Shown: positions 8,783 to 21,435 of the stretch, one piece after another
Layout of the letters: the number at the start of each line of letters is the position of its first letter
How positions within the stretch are numbered: the stretch's first letter is position 1
Origin: CAVXTF01 sp963701375
GTDB lineage: Bacteria > Actinomycetota > Acidimicrobiia > Acidimicrobiales > CAVXTF01
DNA: 64,000 nt
Assembly (NCBI GenBank): GCA_963701375.1
Contig: CAVOZT010000004.1
Span: 1,612,001 to 1,676,000 of the forward strand
Direction of reading: 5' to 3'
Position numbers and translations under genes: made by a program
The notes under the pieces: model-generated
The model's input: only the letters and a program-made list of their open reading frames with translations
Told to the model about the DNA's origin: nothing
The model's database searches: none

Positions 8783-10723
8783 TCATGCGCCAGCGCTCGG
8801 GGCGTCAATGACGCACGACGTCACAGCTTGTCCCGACGCCATGCCGATCAAGGGCGCGCTCGTGCAGCGATCGAATGCCGGCACTGAGATCACGTGGCTC
8901 GGGCTCAGAGACTTCACGCCGGTCCAGACCCAGGCGTCGTCGACGGGTTGGGGACGGCGGCCGATTGCGAGGGTGAACAGGCCTAGAGCTGATGCCGCGT
9001 TGGTGCCCTGGTCGTAACGGGGCAGCCCTGCAGGGTCGGGCACGACGACGGTCGTGACACCCCAGCCGGCCATCGCCTCCCTGATCGCTTTCAAGTTCGC
9101 TCGGCTGGGTGCAGGGGGACCGACAAACGAGAAGGACGCGGCGGCGATCACCTCGAAGCCCGCCCGCTCGCTGCCGGCACGTGCCGGAACTCCCCCTGGC
9201 CCCCCGCCCCCCACCATCGCGAAGCGAGGCGAGTCGATTGCCTGCCAGGCCATCGCCGACTGAACGAGCGTGAACGGTGCAGGGTAGGCGAGGACGACCT
9301 CGCCGCGGGCGAGGTGCGGCCCAGCTTCGGCGAACCATTGAGGCAGCTTCACCTCACGGGTCGTGAGCGGCACATTTGGGGCGATCGATGTCGTGATCGG
9401 AATCACGGCAACGGCGGCAATCCCTAGAGCGATTGCAGGGGCGGCGAGGGACGTGACCAGAGTCGTAAATCGTGTGAGGGATCGAGACTCGAGAAGCCGT
9501 CGGGTGACGACCGCCACAAGACCGTGTGCGCGGTCGACGAGGATCGCGACGGCTGCCGCAGCGCAGAGGGTTGTCGCGAAGACGAAGCGCGAGGGAATGA
9601 TGCTCCGGACGAGGGGGATGTGCGCGAGCGCGTTCCATGGAACCCAGTAGTGGTTGTTCACACCGAGAGATAGCGCGGTCGTGATGGCCCCCAACCCGGC
9701 GAGAAACCAGAGACGTCGATCGTGTCTCCACGCCACGATCCCTACGGCGAGGACGACGAGCAGTCCGAGACCTAGAAATTCCGCCTGGGGCAGGGCCGGC
9801 CCTTCGTATCCCCCCACCACCTGCATCAGATTCCGCAACGCCGTCTGCGAGCCGGCGTGCCACACGTTGCCCAGCGTGATCCCCCCTGTCCCAGGGGCGA
9901 GAGTGGGCCAAACGAGGCCCGAGAAGTGCGCCGGGCCGTCGAGGGCGAACCACAGTGGGTAGCCGAGCAGGACGATCGACACGGCGGCGGCCGCGCCGAG
10001 GCCGCGAAGCGAGTAAGCCACTCTTTCAGCGATACGGCCCGGTTCGCTCGCCGTCGCGTAGGCGGCGAGAAGGACCAGAGCTGCGACGGTGCATACGACG
10101 ACGATGGCGAGCACTTCCGTGCTCAAGAAGAACTGAACCGTCACCAGCAGGCCGAGGGCTACACCCACCGACACCGGTCTTCTCGTCTGTCGTACGAACA
10201 ATTCGTCGAGACACGCGACGATGAGAGGAACGACGCACAAAAACGTCGTCATCAGATGCCCGCCGGCGACGTTCACGAACACGAATGGCGAGAACCCGAA
10301 CAGGAGTCCCCCGACGAAAGCCGCAGGGGTCCAGCTCACCCAGCGCCGCATGAGCCAGAACATCGCCAGTGCGGAGAGCGCCGGACCGAGGGTCGACGCC
10401 ACGTTCATGGTCGCAACAGGTCCGAATAACCACGTGACAGGCGCGAGCACGGTGCCGACCGCGAGAACGCTCGTGTTCGAAAGAAGGTTGATTCCCGAGG
10501 GATGGAACAGCGCAGCGGAATAGAACGGGCTGTGGCCGTGCGACAGCGCGTACGCGGGCCATTCCAGGAACCAGATGAAGAGTGAAGCGTCGCCGCAGGC
10601 GCAACTGGTCACATTCGACGGATGGGTGGACCAGACGTTCCACCAGAGGCCGACCGCAAGAGCAAGGTAACCGGTGAATGCGAGGGCCGTAGTTCCTGCA
10701 GAACGCCCGGCGTTTCGCCGCAA
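8783..10723 (-). CDS. Multi-span membrane protein, tandem paralog (GT-C-like)
   Basis: 646 residues. It has the same plan as the downstream gene: the N-terminal helix is followed by WWNVWSTHPSNV and CACGDASLFIWFLEWPAYAL, then NPFYSS-like HSPFYSAALFHPSGINLL, a series of membrane helices, VNNHYWVPW, and a C-terminal soluble region with IDSPRFAMVGGGGPGG and WGVTTVVVPDP. The two paralogs are similar along their whole length, so the duplication is complete rather than partial. The early acidic residues and overall topology recall GT-C enzymes that take sugars from polyprenyl phosphate, but I see no family-defining signature. About 130 bp separate it from the epimerase gene upstream on the same strand, so a shared transcript is plausible. 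Confidence 0.7.
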   Translation of the reverse strand: MRRNAGRSAGTTALAFTGYLALAVGLWWNVWSTHPSNVTSCACGDASLFIWFLEWPAYALSHGHSPFYSAALFHPSGINLLSNTSVLAVGTVLAPVTWLFGPVATMNVASTLGPALSALAMFWLMRRWVSWTPAAFVGGLLFGFSPFVFVNVAGGHLMTTFLCVVPLIVACLDELFVRQTRRPVSVGVALGLLVTVQFFLSTEVLAIVVVCTVAALVLLAAYATASEPGRIAERVAYSLRGLGAAAAVSIVLLGYPLWFALDGPAHFSGLVWPTLAPGTGGITLGNVWHAGSQTALRNLMQVVGGYEGPALPQAEFLGLGLLVVLAVGIVAWRHDRRLWFLAGLGAITTALSLGVNNHYWVPWNALAHIPLVRSIIPSRFVFATTLCAAAAVAILVDRAHGLVAVVTRRLLESRSLTRFTTLVTSLAAPAIALGIAAVAVIPITTSIAPNVPLTTREVKLPQWFAEAGPHLARGEVVLAYPAPFTLVQSAMAWQAIDSPRFAMVGGGGPGGVPARAGSERAGFEVIAAASFSFVGPPAPSRANLKAIREAMAGWGVTTVVVPDPAGLPRYDQGTNAASALGLFTLAIGRRPQPVDDAWVWTGVKSLSPSHVISVPAFDRCTSAPLIGMASGQAVTSCVIDAPSAGA

Positions 10724-10850
10724 CGTGGCGCCCTCCGGACAGCGGAGCGGCTGATGCTTGCAGGCTGCCGTCCGCTGTCGCCGGCCGGGCTCCTTTCGTC
10801 CCTACCGTCTCGGCAACCGCCGGGCCACCCATGGATGCTGGTTGTCAGCC

Positions 10851-11825
10851 TCAGGCCGAGAACAAAGAGCCGGACTTCTCAAGCTCTCCTCGATACCACG
10901 AGATAGTGCGTTCGAGACCATCGGTGAGCGGTCGGGCCGGCGGAAGACCGAGGGTGGTGCGAGCCTTCTCGACGTCGCTACGCATCGACCAGATCTCGGT
11001 CGGCCGGTTGGCGAGCGCGCCGAACTCGGGGGTGATGGGGTTCCCCATCAGGTCGAGAATCGTGGTGGCCAGGTCGCGCATGGAGATCTCCTCGCCACCG
11101 CCAATGTTGAACACCTCCCCCTCGACGCCCGGCACGGTCGCCGCGCGGATGAACCCGTCGATCAGGTCCTCCACGTAGTTGAACTCTCTGGTCTGGAGCC
11201 CTTCGGTCATGGCGAGGCGTTCTTTGCGCAGCGCTTTCACGATGATCTCGGGGACCACCCGGTCAGGGCTCTGTGCGGGCCCGTAGGCGTTGAACGGACG
11301 CAGGAGGACTATGGGCCATGACCGACCCCTGCCGAGCATGCGACAGAAGCGCTCCCCGGCGTACTTGCTCACCGCATAGGGGGACAGCGGATCAACGAGC
11401 GCATCCTCCCTGAACGGGACGGCCACGTCGCCGTACACCTCGCTCGTGCTCGTGTACACGAATCTGTCGTACCCGCCTCGTGCAAGTGCCTGGAGGAGGT
11501 TCACGGTTCCGTGAATGTTCGTCTGGATGCACTCGTCTATGCGGTCCCACGATTTGCCGACGTGGGTGTACGCGCCGAGGTGGAAGACGATCTCCGGTTC
11601 TGCGCGCCCGACGACCGAGTCCATGGCCCCGCTGTCGTTGAGGTTGCCGCCGTGAAGCGTGATCTTGTCCCTCAGGTCGACGAGGCGTACGGGGTAGACC
11701 GACGAGACGGTGCTCGTCAGCGCATGAACCTGGGCACCGTCCTCTACGAGGCGCCGGGTCAGATGCGATCCGATGAAGCCAGTCGCACCTGTGACGAGGA
11801 CTCGGACGCCGGCAAGGTCGTCCAC
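10851..11825 (-). CDS. NAD-dependent sugar epimerase/dehydratase (extended SDR)
   Basis: 324 residues. GTG 11825 is chosen because a strong ribosome-binding site (GGAAGGAGA) stands just upstream and the Rossmann motif VLVTGATGFIGSHL begins eight residues in. Further signatures are FHLGAYTHVGKSW, the active-site Ser/Thr region YTSTSEVYG, the catalytic YAVSKYAGE (Tyr-x-x-x-Lys), LLRPFNAYGP and a C-terminal FNIGGGEEISM. These place it with UDP-glucose 4-epimerase or GDP-mannose 4,6-dehydratase-like nucleotide-sugar enzymes; the exact substrate cannot be told. Its start lies inside the end of the sugar nucleotidyltransferase reading frame (67 bp overlap), indicating an operon. Together they would make an activated, modified sugar for the glycosyltransferases downstream. 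Confidence 0.85.
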   Translation of the reverse strand: MDDLAGVRVLVTGATGFIGSHLTRRLVEDGAQVHALTSTVSSVYPVRLVDLRDKITLHGGNLNDSGAMDSVVGRAEPEIVFHLGAYTHVGKSWDRIDECIQTNIHGTVNLLQALARGGYDRFVYTSTSEVYGDVAVPFREDALVDPLSPYAVSKYAGERFCRMLGRGRSWPIVLLRPFNAYGPAQSPDRVVPEIIVKALRKERLAMTEGLQTREFNYVEDLIDGFIRAATVPGVEGEVFNIGGGEEISMRDLATTILDLMGNPITPEFGALANRPTEIWSMRSDVEKARTTLGLPPARPLTDGLERTISWYRGELEKSGSLFSA

Positions 11826-12506
11826 GGGCCGTCTCCTTCCCGGCAAAGGGCACTCAGCTCCAATGCGTCTTTGTAGGTATCCATCGAGCGCCAGAACCCG
11901 AGGTGAGGGTGCACGTAGAGCTCTCCTGCCTCGGCTAGCGAGGGGAGAACGTCTCGCTCGAGGTCGTCGCCGCTCCACTGCTCGAAGGCGCGCTCGTCCA
12001 TCACGAAGAAACCTGCGTTGATCCAGTGGTCGAGCAGTTTGGGCTTTTCGACGAAGCGCGACACCCGCCCCGTTTCGTCCCACTCGATCGTGCCGTACGG
12101 AGAGGGAAGTGGGACCGCGGTGACCGTCACACACCCGGAGTGCGATCGGTGGAAGTCGAGAAGTGAGGTGAGGTCTACCGACCCTAGGCCGTCTCCGTAC
12201 GTAACGAAGAAGGTGCTTCCGAGCCGCGCCCGCGCATCCGACGATCCGTCCGGCGGTCCCGGTGTCCTCTCCGGTGTCGACGACCTGAGCGGTCCAATCA
12301 CGGGGCAGGTCCTGCGAATAGCTCACGAGCAGGTCGGCCCTGTATCCGCCGGCCAGGACGAAATCGGTGAATCCCTGGCGGGCGTAGATGCCCATCAGGT
12401 GGCGGAGGATCGGTTGGTTGCCGACCGACATAAGAGGCTTCGGCATCTCGAGGCTTTGCGGGTACGCCCGCGTCCCTTTTCCACCACACAGGATCAGCGT
12501 CTTCAC
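11759..12506 (-). CDS. Sugar-1-phosphate nucleotidyltransferase (RfbF-like), frameshifted
   Basis: The start is GTG 12506, preceded by GAGGG at good spacing, and gives VKTLILCGGKGTRAYP, the nucleotide-binding G-G-x-G-T-R signature, followed by MPKPLMSVGNQPILRHLM. The frame is lost near 12238-12241 in a GG pair after DTGEDTGTAGRI. The protein resumes one frame over with ARLGSTFFVTYGDGLG (the metal-binding VxYGDGL motif), CVTVTAVPLPSPYGTIEW, VEKPKLLDHWINAGFFVMD and YVHPHLGFWRSMDTYKD. Without the extra base the product has about 249 residues, and the sequence resembles glucose-1-phosphate cytidylyltransferase (RfbF) and related enzymes. The downstream overlap with the epimerase gene supports a joint nucleotide-sugar pathway. 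I take the frameshift to be a sequencing error, but a real pseudogene cannot be excluded. Confidence 0.75.
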
Positions 12507-12639
12507 GGGCAGCCCTCGGGTCCTTCCGACACGCTCGCGGATGCTATCGGAGGGGTCCCGGCGGCCCCTGGACAGCGCTTGGCCAGCGAATCGGTCCGCC
12601 AGGAAGGGACCGATACACCTCGTCGCTACCCTGTTTCCA

Positions 12640-14803
12640 GTGGCGCCTTTCGAGGTGATCTCGCCGTTCAAGCCGGCTGGCGACCAGCCGGCTGCTATTC
12701 GCGCCCTGGCGGAGGGTGTCGAGGCCGGAGAGCGGTTCCAGACGCTGCTCGGGATAACCGGAAGCGGCAAGACCGCCACCGTCGCGTGGACGATCGAGGC
12801 GGTACAGCGCCCGACCCTCGTGATCGAGCCCAACAAGTCCCTTGCGGCGCAGCTCGCATCGGAGCTGAAGGAGCTTTTCCCGAAGAACAGGGTCGAGTAC
12901 TTCGTTTCCTACTACGACTACTACCAGCCCGAGGCGTACCTGCCCACGACCGACACTTATATAGAGAAGGACTCGTCGATCAACGACGAGATCGATCGGC
13001 TCCGGCACTCGACGACTTCGAGCCTGCTGCTCAGGCGCGACGTGATCGTGGTGGCCTCCGTATCGTGCATCTACGGTCTCGGGTCCCCTGAGGAGTACAA
13101 GAACCGGATCCTCGTCGTTCGCCCAGGCGACGTGATCGACCAACGTGAGCTGCTTCGAAGGCTCGTGGAACTGCACTACACGAGGAACGACCACGTTCTC
13201 GCCCGCGGCCGCTTCAGGGCCCGGGGTGACACCGTCGAGCTGCACCCTGCATACGAACAGCTCGGGGTGCGCATCGAGCTCTTCGGCGACGAGGTGGAGC
13301 GCATACGCCGCTACGACGCTCTCACGGGCGAGGTCGGTGAGGAGCTCGAGGAGCTGATCGTCTTCGCGTCCACCCACTACGTCGCGGGTGACGCGACGAT
13401 GAAGCGGGCAATCGAGTCGATAGAGGGGGAGCTGACCGGGCGCCTGGCGGAGCTTCAGTCCGAGAACAAGCTCCTGGAGGCTCAACGGCTCAGGATGAGG
13501 ACACGTCACGACCTCGAGATGCTCGCCGAGGTCGGTGTCTGCAGCGGGATCGAGAATTACAGCCGGCACTTGGACGGCCGGAAGGCGGGAGAGCCACCTC
13601 ACACGCTTCTCGACTTCTTTCCCGACGACTTCTTGACCGTCCTGGACGAGAGCCACGTCACGGTCCCGCAGCTGCACGGGCAGTATGAGGGCGACCAGTC
13701 CCGTAAGCGCGTCCTGGTCGAGCACGGGTTCAGGCTCCCTTCGGCACTCGACAACAGACCTCTGACATTCGACGAATGCCAAGAGCGGCTCAACCAGGTG
13801 CTCTTCTTGTCGGCCACGCCGGCCGCCTACGAGCTGCGCGTGTCGGGCAGGGTCGCCGAGCAGGTGATCCGACCGACGGGCCTGGTGGACCCGGACGTGA
13901 TCATCCAGCCGACCACCGGGCAGATCGACGACCTGCTCTCGCGGATCAGATCGGCAACCGAGCGGGGCGGTCGCGTACTCGTCACGACCCTCACCAAGAA
14001 GATGGCGGAGGACCTGACCGACTACCTCCTGGAGCTCGGCGTCAGGGTTCAGTACCTGCACTCCGACATCGACACGATCACCCGCATCGAGCTTCTGCGT
14101 GACCTCCGTCTCGGTTCGATAGACGTTCTCGTCGGGATCAACCTGTTGCGCGAGGGCCTCGACTTACCCGAGGTGTCGCTCGTGGCGATTCTCGACGCGG
14201 ACAAAGAGGGCTTCTTAAGGTCCGCATCGTCACTCGTACAGACGATGGGCAGGGCCGCGCGAAACGTGGACGGTCAGGTCGTGCTCTACGCCGACACCAT
14301 CACGGACGCGATGCGCGCCGCGATATCCGAGACCCAGCGGCGCCGCGCGAAGCAGCAGGCCTACAACGCCGAGCACGGCATCGACCCTTCGACTGTCCGC
14401 AAGGCGGTGACCGACATACTCGAGCGCATCCGTCCGTCCGGTAGCGACGGCGCGAGTCGAACGTAACGCCCGCGGTGGGCGCGGCCGAATGACGTCGCGG
14501 CCCGGCGGTCGCCGCCCGGTTCTCACCGGTGAAGACGGATACGCCCAGAGCGCGCGTGGCATCAGGGACCGTCGAGGCGGCCGGCCGACGATCGGAGCCG
14601 CGGACGCAGTGGACGACGAGGGCGGCGACCTGACAGGAATGGAGTCGAGCGACCTGCGCCACCTGGTCGAGCGCATGGAGTCCGCGATGAACGAGGCGGC
14701 CGCGGAGATGCGATACGAGGAGGCAGCCCTGTTGCGCGACGAGATCGCCGAACTTCGCCTTGCGATCGTGGCCGACACCGACGGCGCCCCGGTGCCGACC
14801 TGA
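12640..14803 (+). CDS. uvrB: Excinuclease ABC subunit UvrB, frameshift before the UVR domain
   Basis: UvrB is the damage-verifying helicase of nucleotide excision repair. GTG 12640 (VAPFEVISPFKPAGDQPAAI) is the natural start; the open frame upstream lacks UvrB character. Visible are Walker A GITGSGKTATVAW, the damage-probing beta-hairpin region YYDYYQPEAYLPTTDTYIEK, the Walker B-like VLDESHVTVPQ, and helicase motif TMGRAARN. The main frame stops at 14466 without the C-terminal UVR domain. That domain appears in the next frame at 14640-14775 (HLVERMESAMNEAAAEM, YEEAALLRDEIAELR). A one-base insertion somewhere between about 14420 and 14465 explains this, and the joined protein of about 721 residues has normal length. 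It could be a real truncation, but UvrB without UVR cannot bind UvrC through that contact. It heads the uvrB-uvrA block. Confidence 0.9.
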
Positions 14804-14877
14804 GCGCGCCCGGTACTCCGCTGCCGACCCCGAGATCCCCGAAGAGCCCCTCCAAGGGCCCCGGTATTCTCGCCACA

Positions 14878-17885
<3,008 letters not shown>

Positions 17886-17902
17886 GACGGCTCGTCTGAA
17901 TT

Positions 17903-19024
17903 TCAGGTGATCTCGAGCATGCGCTCGAGCGCCACGCGTGCCCAGGCGGCGGTCTCGGTGTCGACGGTGATTCTGTTGCGGACCTCGCCCTCGACGAGCC
18001 CTTCGAGCACCCAGCACAGGTGGGCCGGGTCGATGCGCGACATGGTCGAACATGGGCAGACGATCGGATCGAGCGACTCGACGTGGAGATCGGGATGCTC
18101 AGCTGCCAACCGGTTTACGAGGTGGATCTCGGTTGCCACTCCTATGACGCTGCCCGGAGCCGCAGCGTCCACGGCCCGGATGATCGCGTCGGTGGACCCG
18201 ACCATGTCGCCCATCTCCACCACTTCATGGGCACACTCCGGGTGGACGAGCACGATCCCGTCCGGATGCTCGGCGCGGAAGGCCGCCACGTGCTCGGGCC
18301 TGAAGCGCTGATGGACCGAGCAGTGTCCCTTCCAGAGAATCAGCGTCGCCTCTTTGACGGTTCGTTCGTCGTGTCCTCCGAGCTCGCGGCGCGGATCCCA
18401 CGTCACCATGTCCGACGCCGTCCAGCCGAGCTCGAAGCCTGTGTTGCGTCCGAGGTGCTGGTCGGGGAAGAAAAGGACCTTGTCCGCCCTGGGACCCCGG
18501 TCGGCCGTGCGCTCGGGGTCGAGAGCCCATCTGAGAACGGCCCTGCAGTTCGAAGACGTGCACACGGCGCCGCCGTTGCGTCCGACGAAGGCCTTCAGCG
18601 CGGCCGAGGAGTTCATGTAGGTGACCGGAAGCACCCGTTCGATGTCCGTCACCTCGCTCAGGGACTCCCACGCCTCTTCGACCGAGTCGAGATCCGCCAT
18701 GTCGGCCATCGAGCAGCCGGCGTTGAGGTCGGGAAGCAGGACCTGCTGGCGTTCGGAGGTGAGCACGTCGGCGGACTCGGCCATGAAGTGGACGCCGCAG
18801 AACACCACGAAATCCGCGTCGCGCCTCTCAGCAGCGATCCGCGACAGTCCGAACGAGTCACCTCTGGCATCGGCCCAGCGCATCACCTCGTCTCGTTGGT
18901 AGTGGTGGCCCAGGATCACGACGCGGGACCCGAGCTCGTCCTTCGCCGCACCGATCCTGTCGGCAAGTTCCTCGGGCGTTGCGGTGCTGTAGCGCTCGGG
19001 GAGCGCCTGTTGCAAGCGGAGCAT
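17903..19024 (-). CDS. nadA: Quinolinate synthase A
   Basis: NadA condenses iminoaspartate with dihydroxyacetone phosphate to quinolinate in de novo NAD synthesis, using a [4Fe-4S] cluster. ATG 19024 gives 373 residues starting MLRLQQALPERYSTATPEEL; the longer open frame from 19147 begins with unconserved sequence. Conserved elements are ILGHHYQRDEV, VFCGVHFMAESADVL, NAGCSMADMAD, VTYMNSSAALKAFVGR, CTSSNCRAV, VHPECAHEVVEMGD and CPCSTMSRID. Cysteines in CGVHF, CTSSNC, HPEC and CPC include the three cluster ligands. The gene is on the strand opposite to uvrA and uvrC, with 17 bp between the uvrA stop and its own stop. No nadB or nadC is visible in the window. Confidence 0.95.
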   Translation of the reverse strand: MLRLQQALPERYSTATPEELADRIGAAKDELGSRVVILGHHYQRDEVMRWADARGDSFGLSRIAAERRDADFVVFCGVHFMAESADVLTSERQQVLLPDLNAGCSMADMADLDSVEEAWESLSEVTDIERVLPVTYMNSSAALKAFVGRNGGAVCTSSNCRAVLRWALDPERTADRGPRADKVLFFPDQHLGRNTGFELGWTASDMVTWDPRRELGGHDERTVKEATLILWKGHCSVHQRFRPEHVAAFRAEHPDGIVLVHPECAHEVVEMGDMVGSTDAIIRAVDAAAPGSVIGVATEIHLVNRLAAEHPDLHVESLDPIVCPCSTMSRIDPAHLCWVLEGLVEGEVRNRITVDTETAAWARVALERMLEIT

Positions 19025-19257
19025 GTTGATCTGACCCCCTTCGGGGAGCGCTCCGATCGTGGCCGGCGGGGACAGCCTGGTCGCCCATCCGCGGGGTTGT
19101 CGGCCTCGGAGTGGTATGCACGCCGGGATACCAGGCCGGCGCTGCACTCCATCCTATGGTGTCGGAGCATCGAAAAGGCGACCCGAGGTGCCGGGCCCGG
19201 AGGGTCACGCCCGGACGCGGTGTACGGGCCGAGGCCCGGATGCGGCACAGTGGAGCA

Positions 19258-21435
19258 GTGATCACCCGCCCGCCGGCGAGCTCCATACCCGACACGCCCG
19301 GCTCCTACCAGTTCGTGGACGCCGCCGGCAGGGTCCTGTACGTGGGGAAGGCGAAGAGCCTTCGTGCCCGCTTGTCGAACTACTTCGCCGACCCGGCGAC
19401 GCTGCCCCCGCGCACGGCGCAGATGGTCGCGGCAGCCGACCACGTCGAGTGGATCCAGGTCTCCAACGACGTCGAAGCAGTGATGCTCGAGTACTCGTTG
19501 ATAAAGCGGCACCGGCCACGGTTCAACATCAGGCTGGTCGACGACAAGAGCTATCCGTGGCTGGCGATCACCCTCGGCGACGAGTGGCCGCGAGCTGCGG
19601 TCGTGCGCGGCAAGCGCAGGCCGGGTAACAGGTATTTCGGTCCCTACGCCCACGCCGGGGCGATCCGCGGGACCCTGGACCTTCTATTGAGATCGTTCGG
19701 AGTCAGGACCTGCTCGGACACGAAGCTCGGGCGACACGTCAGGTTGGGTCGCCCTTGTCTGCTGTATCACATCGAGAAATGCAGCGGTCCGTGCATCGGA
19801 GCGGTCAACCACGAGACCTACACGGGGATGCTCGCCGACCTGATGGCGTTTCTGTCCGGCGACACGGATCCCGTGGTGCGTCGCATCGAAAGAGAGATGC
19901 GGCAAGCCGCAACCGATCTCGACTTCGAGAAAGCGGCGCGCCTTTCGCGACCGCCTGGGTGCCGTTCGCCTCGCCATCGAGCGCCAGCAGGTCGTGTCCA
20001 TGAAGCCCGAAAATCTCGACGTCATCGGTCTCGCCGACGACGAGCTCGAAGCGGCGGTCTGCGTCTTTCACGTGAGGAGAGGGCGGGTGGTCGGGCGTCG
20101 CGCCTTCATCGTGGACAAGGTCGAGGACCTGTCCCGTCCCAGGCTGATCGGGCGCGTCATCGAACAGGTCTACGGAGATTCGGTGCCGGCCGAGGAATTG
20201 CCTGCCGACACCAGAGACCCTGCCGACACCAGAGACCCTGCCGACACCAGAGACCCTGCCGACACCAGAGACAGAGCGCGTAGGTCCCGGCGGAACAACT
20301 CCTCGGATCACGAGGGATGGGCTTCGGGTGCCAGCGATCCCTGGCAGTGGGGGCTCGAAGGGACGCAAGAGCCGGGTGTGCCGCGACGAGTGCTCGTGCC
20401 CGAGCTGCCGGAGGATCCCGGAGTCTACGAAGCGTTTCTCGCCGCGCTGCGGGGCGGACCCGTTGCGCTCGCCGTACCCAAACGTGGCGGGCGCAAGGCC
20501 CTGATCGAGACGGTGACGAGAAATGCGTCAGAAGAGCTCACCAGGCACAGGTTGCGGCGCGCACAGGACCACAACTCGAGACGCGAGCCCTCGAGGCCCT
20601 CCAACAGGCTCTCGGGCTCGAGCATGCACCTCTTCGCATCGAGTGCTTCGACATGAGCCACCTGCAGGGAACCGACTACGTGGGCTCGATGGTGGTGCTC
20701 GAAGACGGGTTGCCCCGGCCGTCCGAGTACAGGCGCTTCAAGGTGCGCGACGTCGCAGGCAACGACGACTACGCGGCGATGGAGGAGGTTCTGACGCGAA
20801 GGTTCACTGCTCTGCTCCAGGCCAGGGAGCGCGAGGAAAATGCGCCGGTTGACTCGAAGACGCCGCGGAAGTTCGCCTACCCGCCGCAGCTGCTGTTGCT
20901 CGACGGCGGCAAGGGCCAGCTCGGAGTCGGGGTGCGGGTGCTCGAGCGGCTCGGGTTGTCGAAGGAGATCCCTGTCGCAGCTCTCGCAAAGAGCTTCGAA
21001 GAGGTTTTCAGGCCGGGCAGTCCCGACCCGGTGAGGATCCCGCGTGGATCGGACGCACTGTTCCTGCTGCAGCGGGTCCGCGACGAGGCGCATCGTTTCG
21101 CCATCGGCTACCACAGGCAACTCCGCGGTCGCCGCATGACGCGAAGTGCACTCGAGGGTGTACCCGGGCTCGGACCGGCTCGAAGGAAGCGCCTGCAGAG
21201 CGAGCTCGGGAGTGTCGCAGCTATACGGCGAGCCCCGATCGAGGACCTTCTCGCGCTCGGTTGGCTTCCTGAAACGACTGCGCGCGCCCTGTATCGCCAC
21301 CTTCACGATCCGTTCCCGCCCAGATTTGGCCGCACCCCGCTGCCTCTGCCGGTGGCCAAGAAGCGAGTCGAGACCCCCGAAGGCGGGGAGCAGTCCGATA
21401 TCGGAGAACGAGTCACCACGGAGGCTGCAAGGTGA
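19258..21435 (+). CDS. uvrC: Excinuclease ABC subunit UvrC, two frameshifts and a peptide-repeat insert
   Basis: UvrC makes the 3' and 5' incisions in nucleotide excision repair. GTG 19258 starts VITRPPASSIPDTPGSYQF, leading into the GIY-YIG nuclease (VLYVGKAKSLRARLSNYF, EYSLIKRHRPRFN) and the cysteine-containing KCSGPCIGAV. The frame shifts by one extra T in 19943-19945, inside the UVR domain (DFEKAARL to RDRLGAVRLAIE). A second change, one base missing near 20578, lies at DHNSR. The third segment contains the RNase H-like domain (IECFDMSHLQGTDYVGSMVV, LLLDGGKGQLGVG, DEAHRFAIGYHRQLR) and the helix-hairpin-helix (GVPGLGPARRKRLQSELGS). A linker holds four exact copies of PADTRD. The net length is about 725 residues, longer than usual UvrC. 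The stop overlaps the rapZ start by four bases. Confidence 0.93.
20201..20272 (+). repeat. Four tandem copies of an 18-bp in-frame repeat within uvrC
   Basis: The unit CCTGCCGACACCAGAGAC occurs four times head to tail with no mismatch. Being 18 bp, it keeps the frame and encodes PADTRD four times in the linker between the UvrC nuclease halves. The perfect identity implies recent expansion by slippage. It is not a CRISPR array: there are no spacers. Confidence 0.95.

Noticed and set aside
12540..12640. SOS (LexA) box upstream of uvrB
   Set aside because: No GAAC-N4-GTTC or similar palindrome is present in the 100 bp before the start.
10851..12836. Single 661-residue protein combining nucleotidyltransferase and epimerase
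   Set aside because: The frame is continuous only by chance through the frameshifted middle; motif content shows two separate overlapping genes, with a strong ribosome-binding site at 11825.
12544..14061. Long open frame of 505 codons opposite uvrB
   Set aside because: Antisense shadow of a strongly conserved gene, without domain features.
20201..20272. CRISPR-like repeat cluster
   Set aside because: Repeats are directly adjacent with no spacers, in frame in uvrC, and encode PADTRD.
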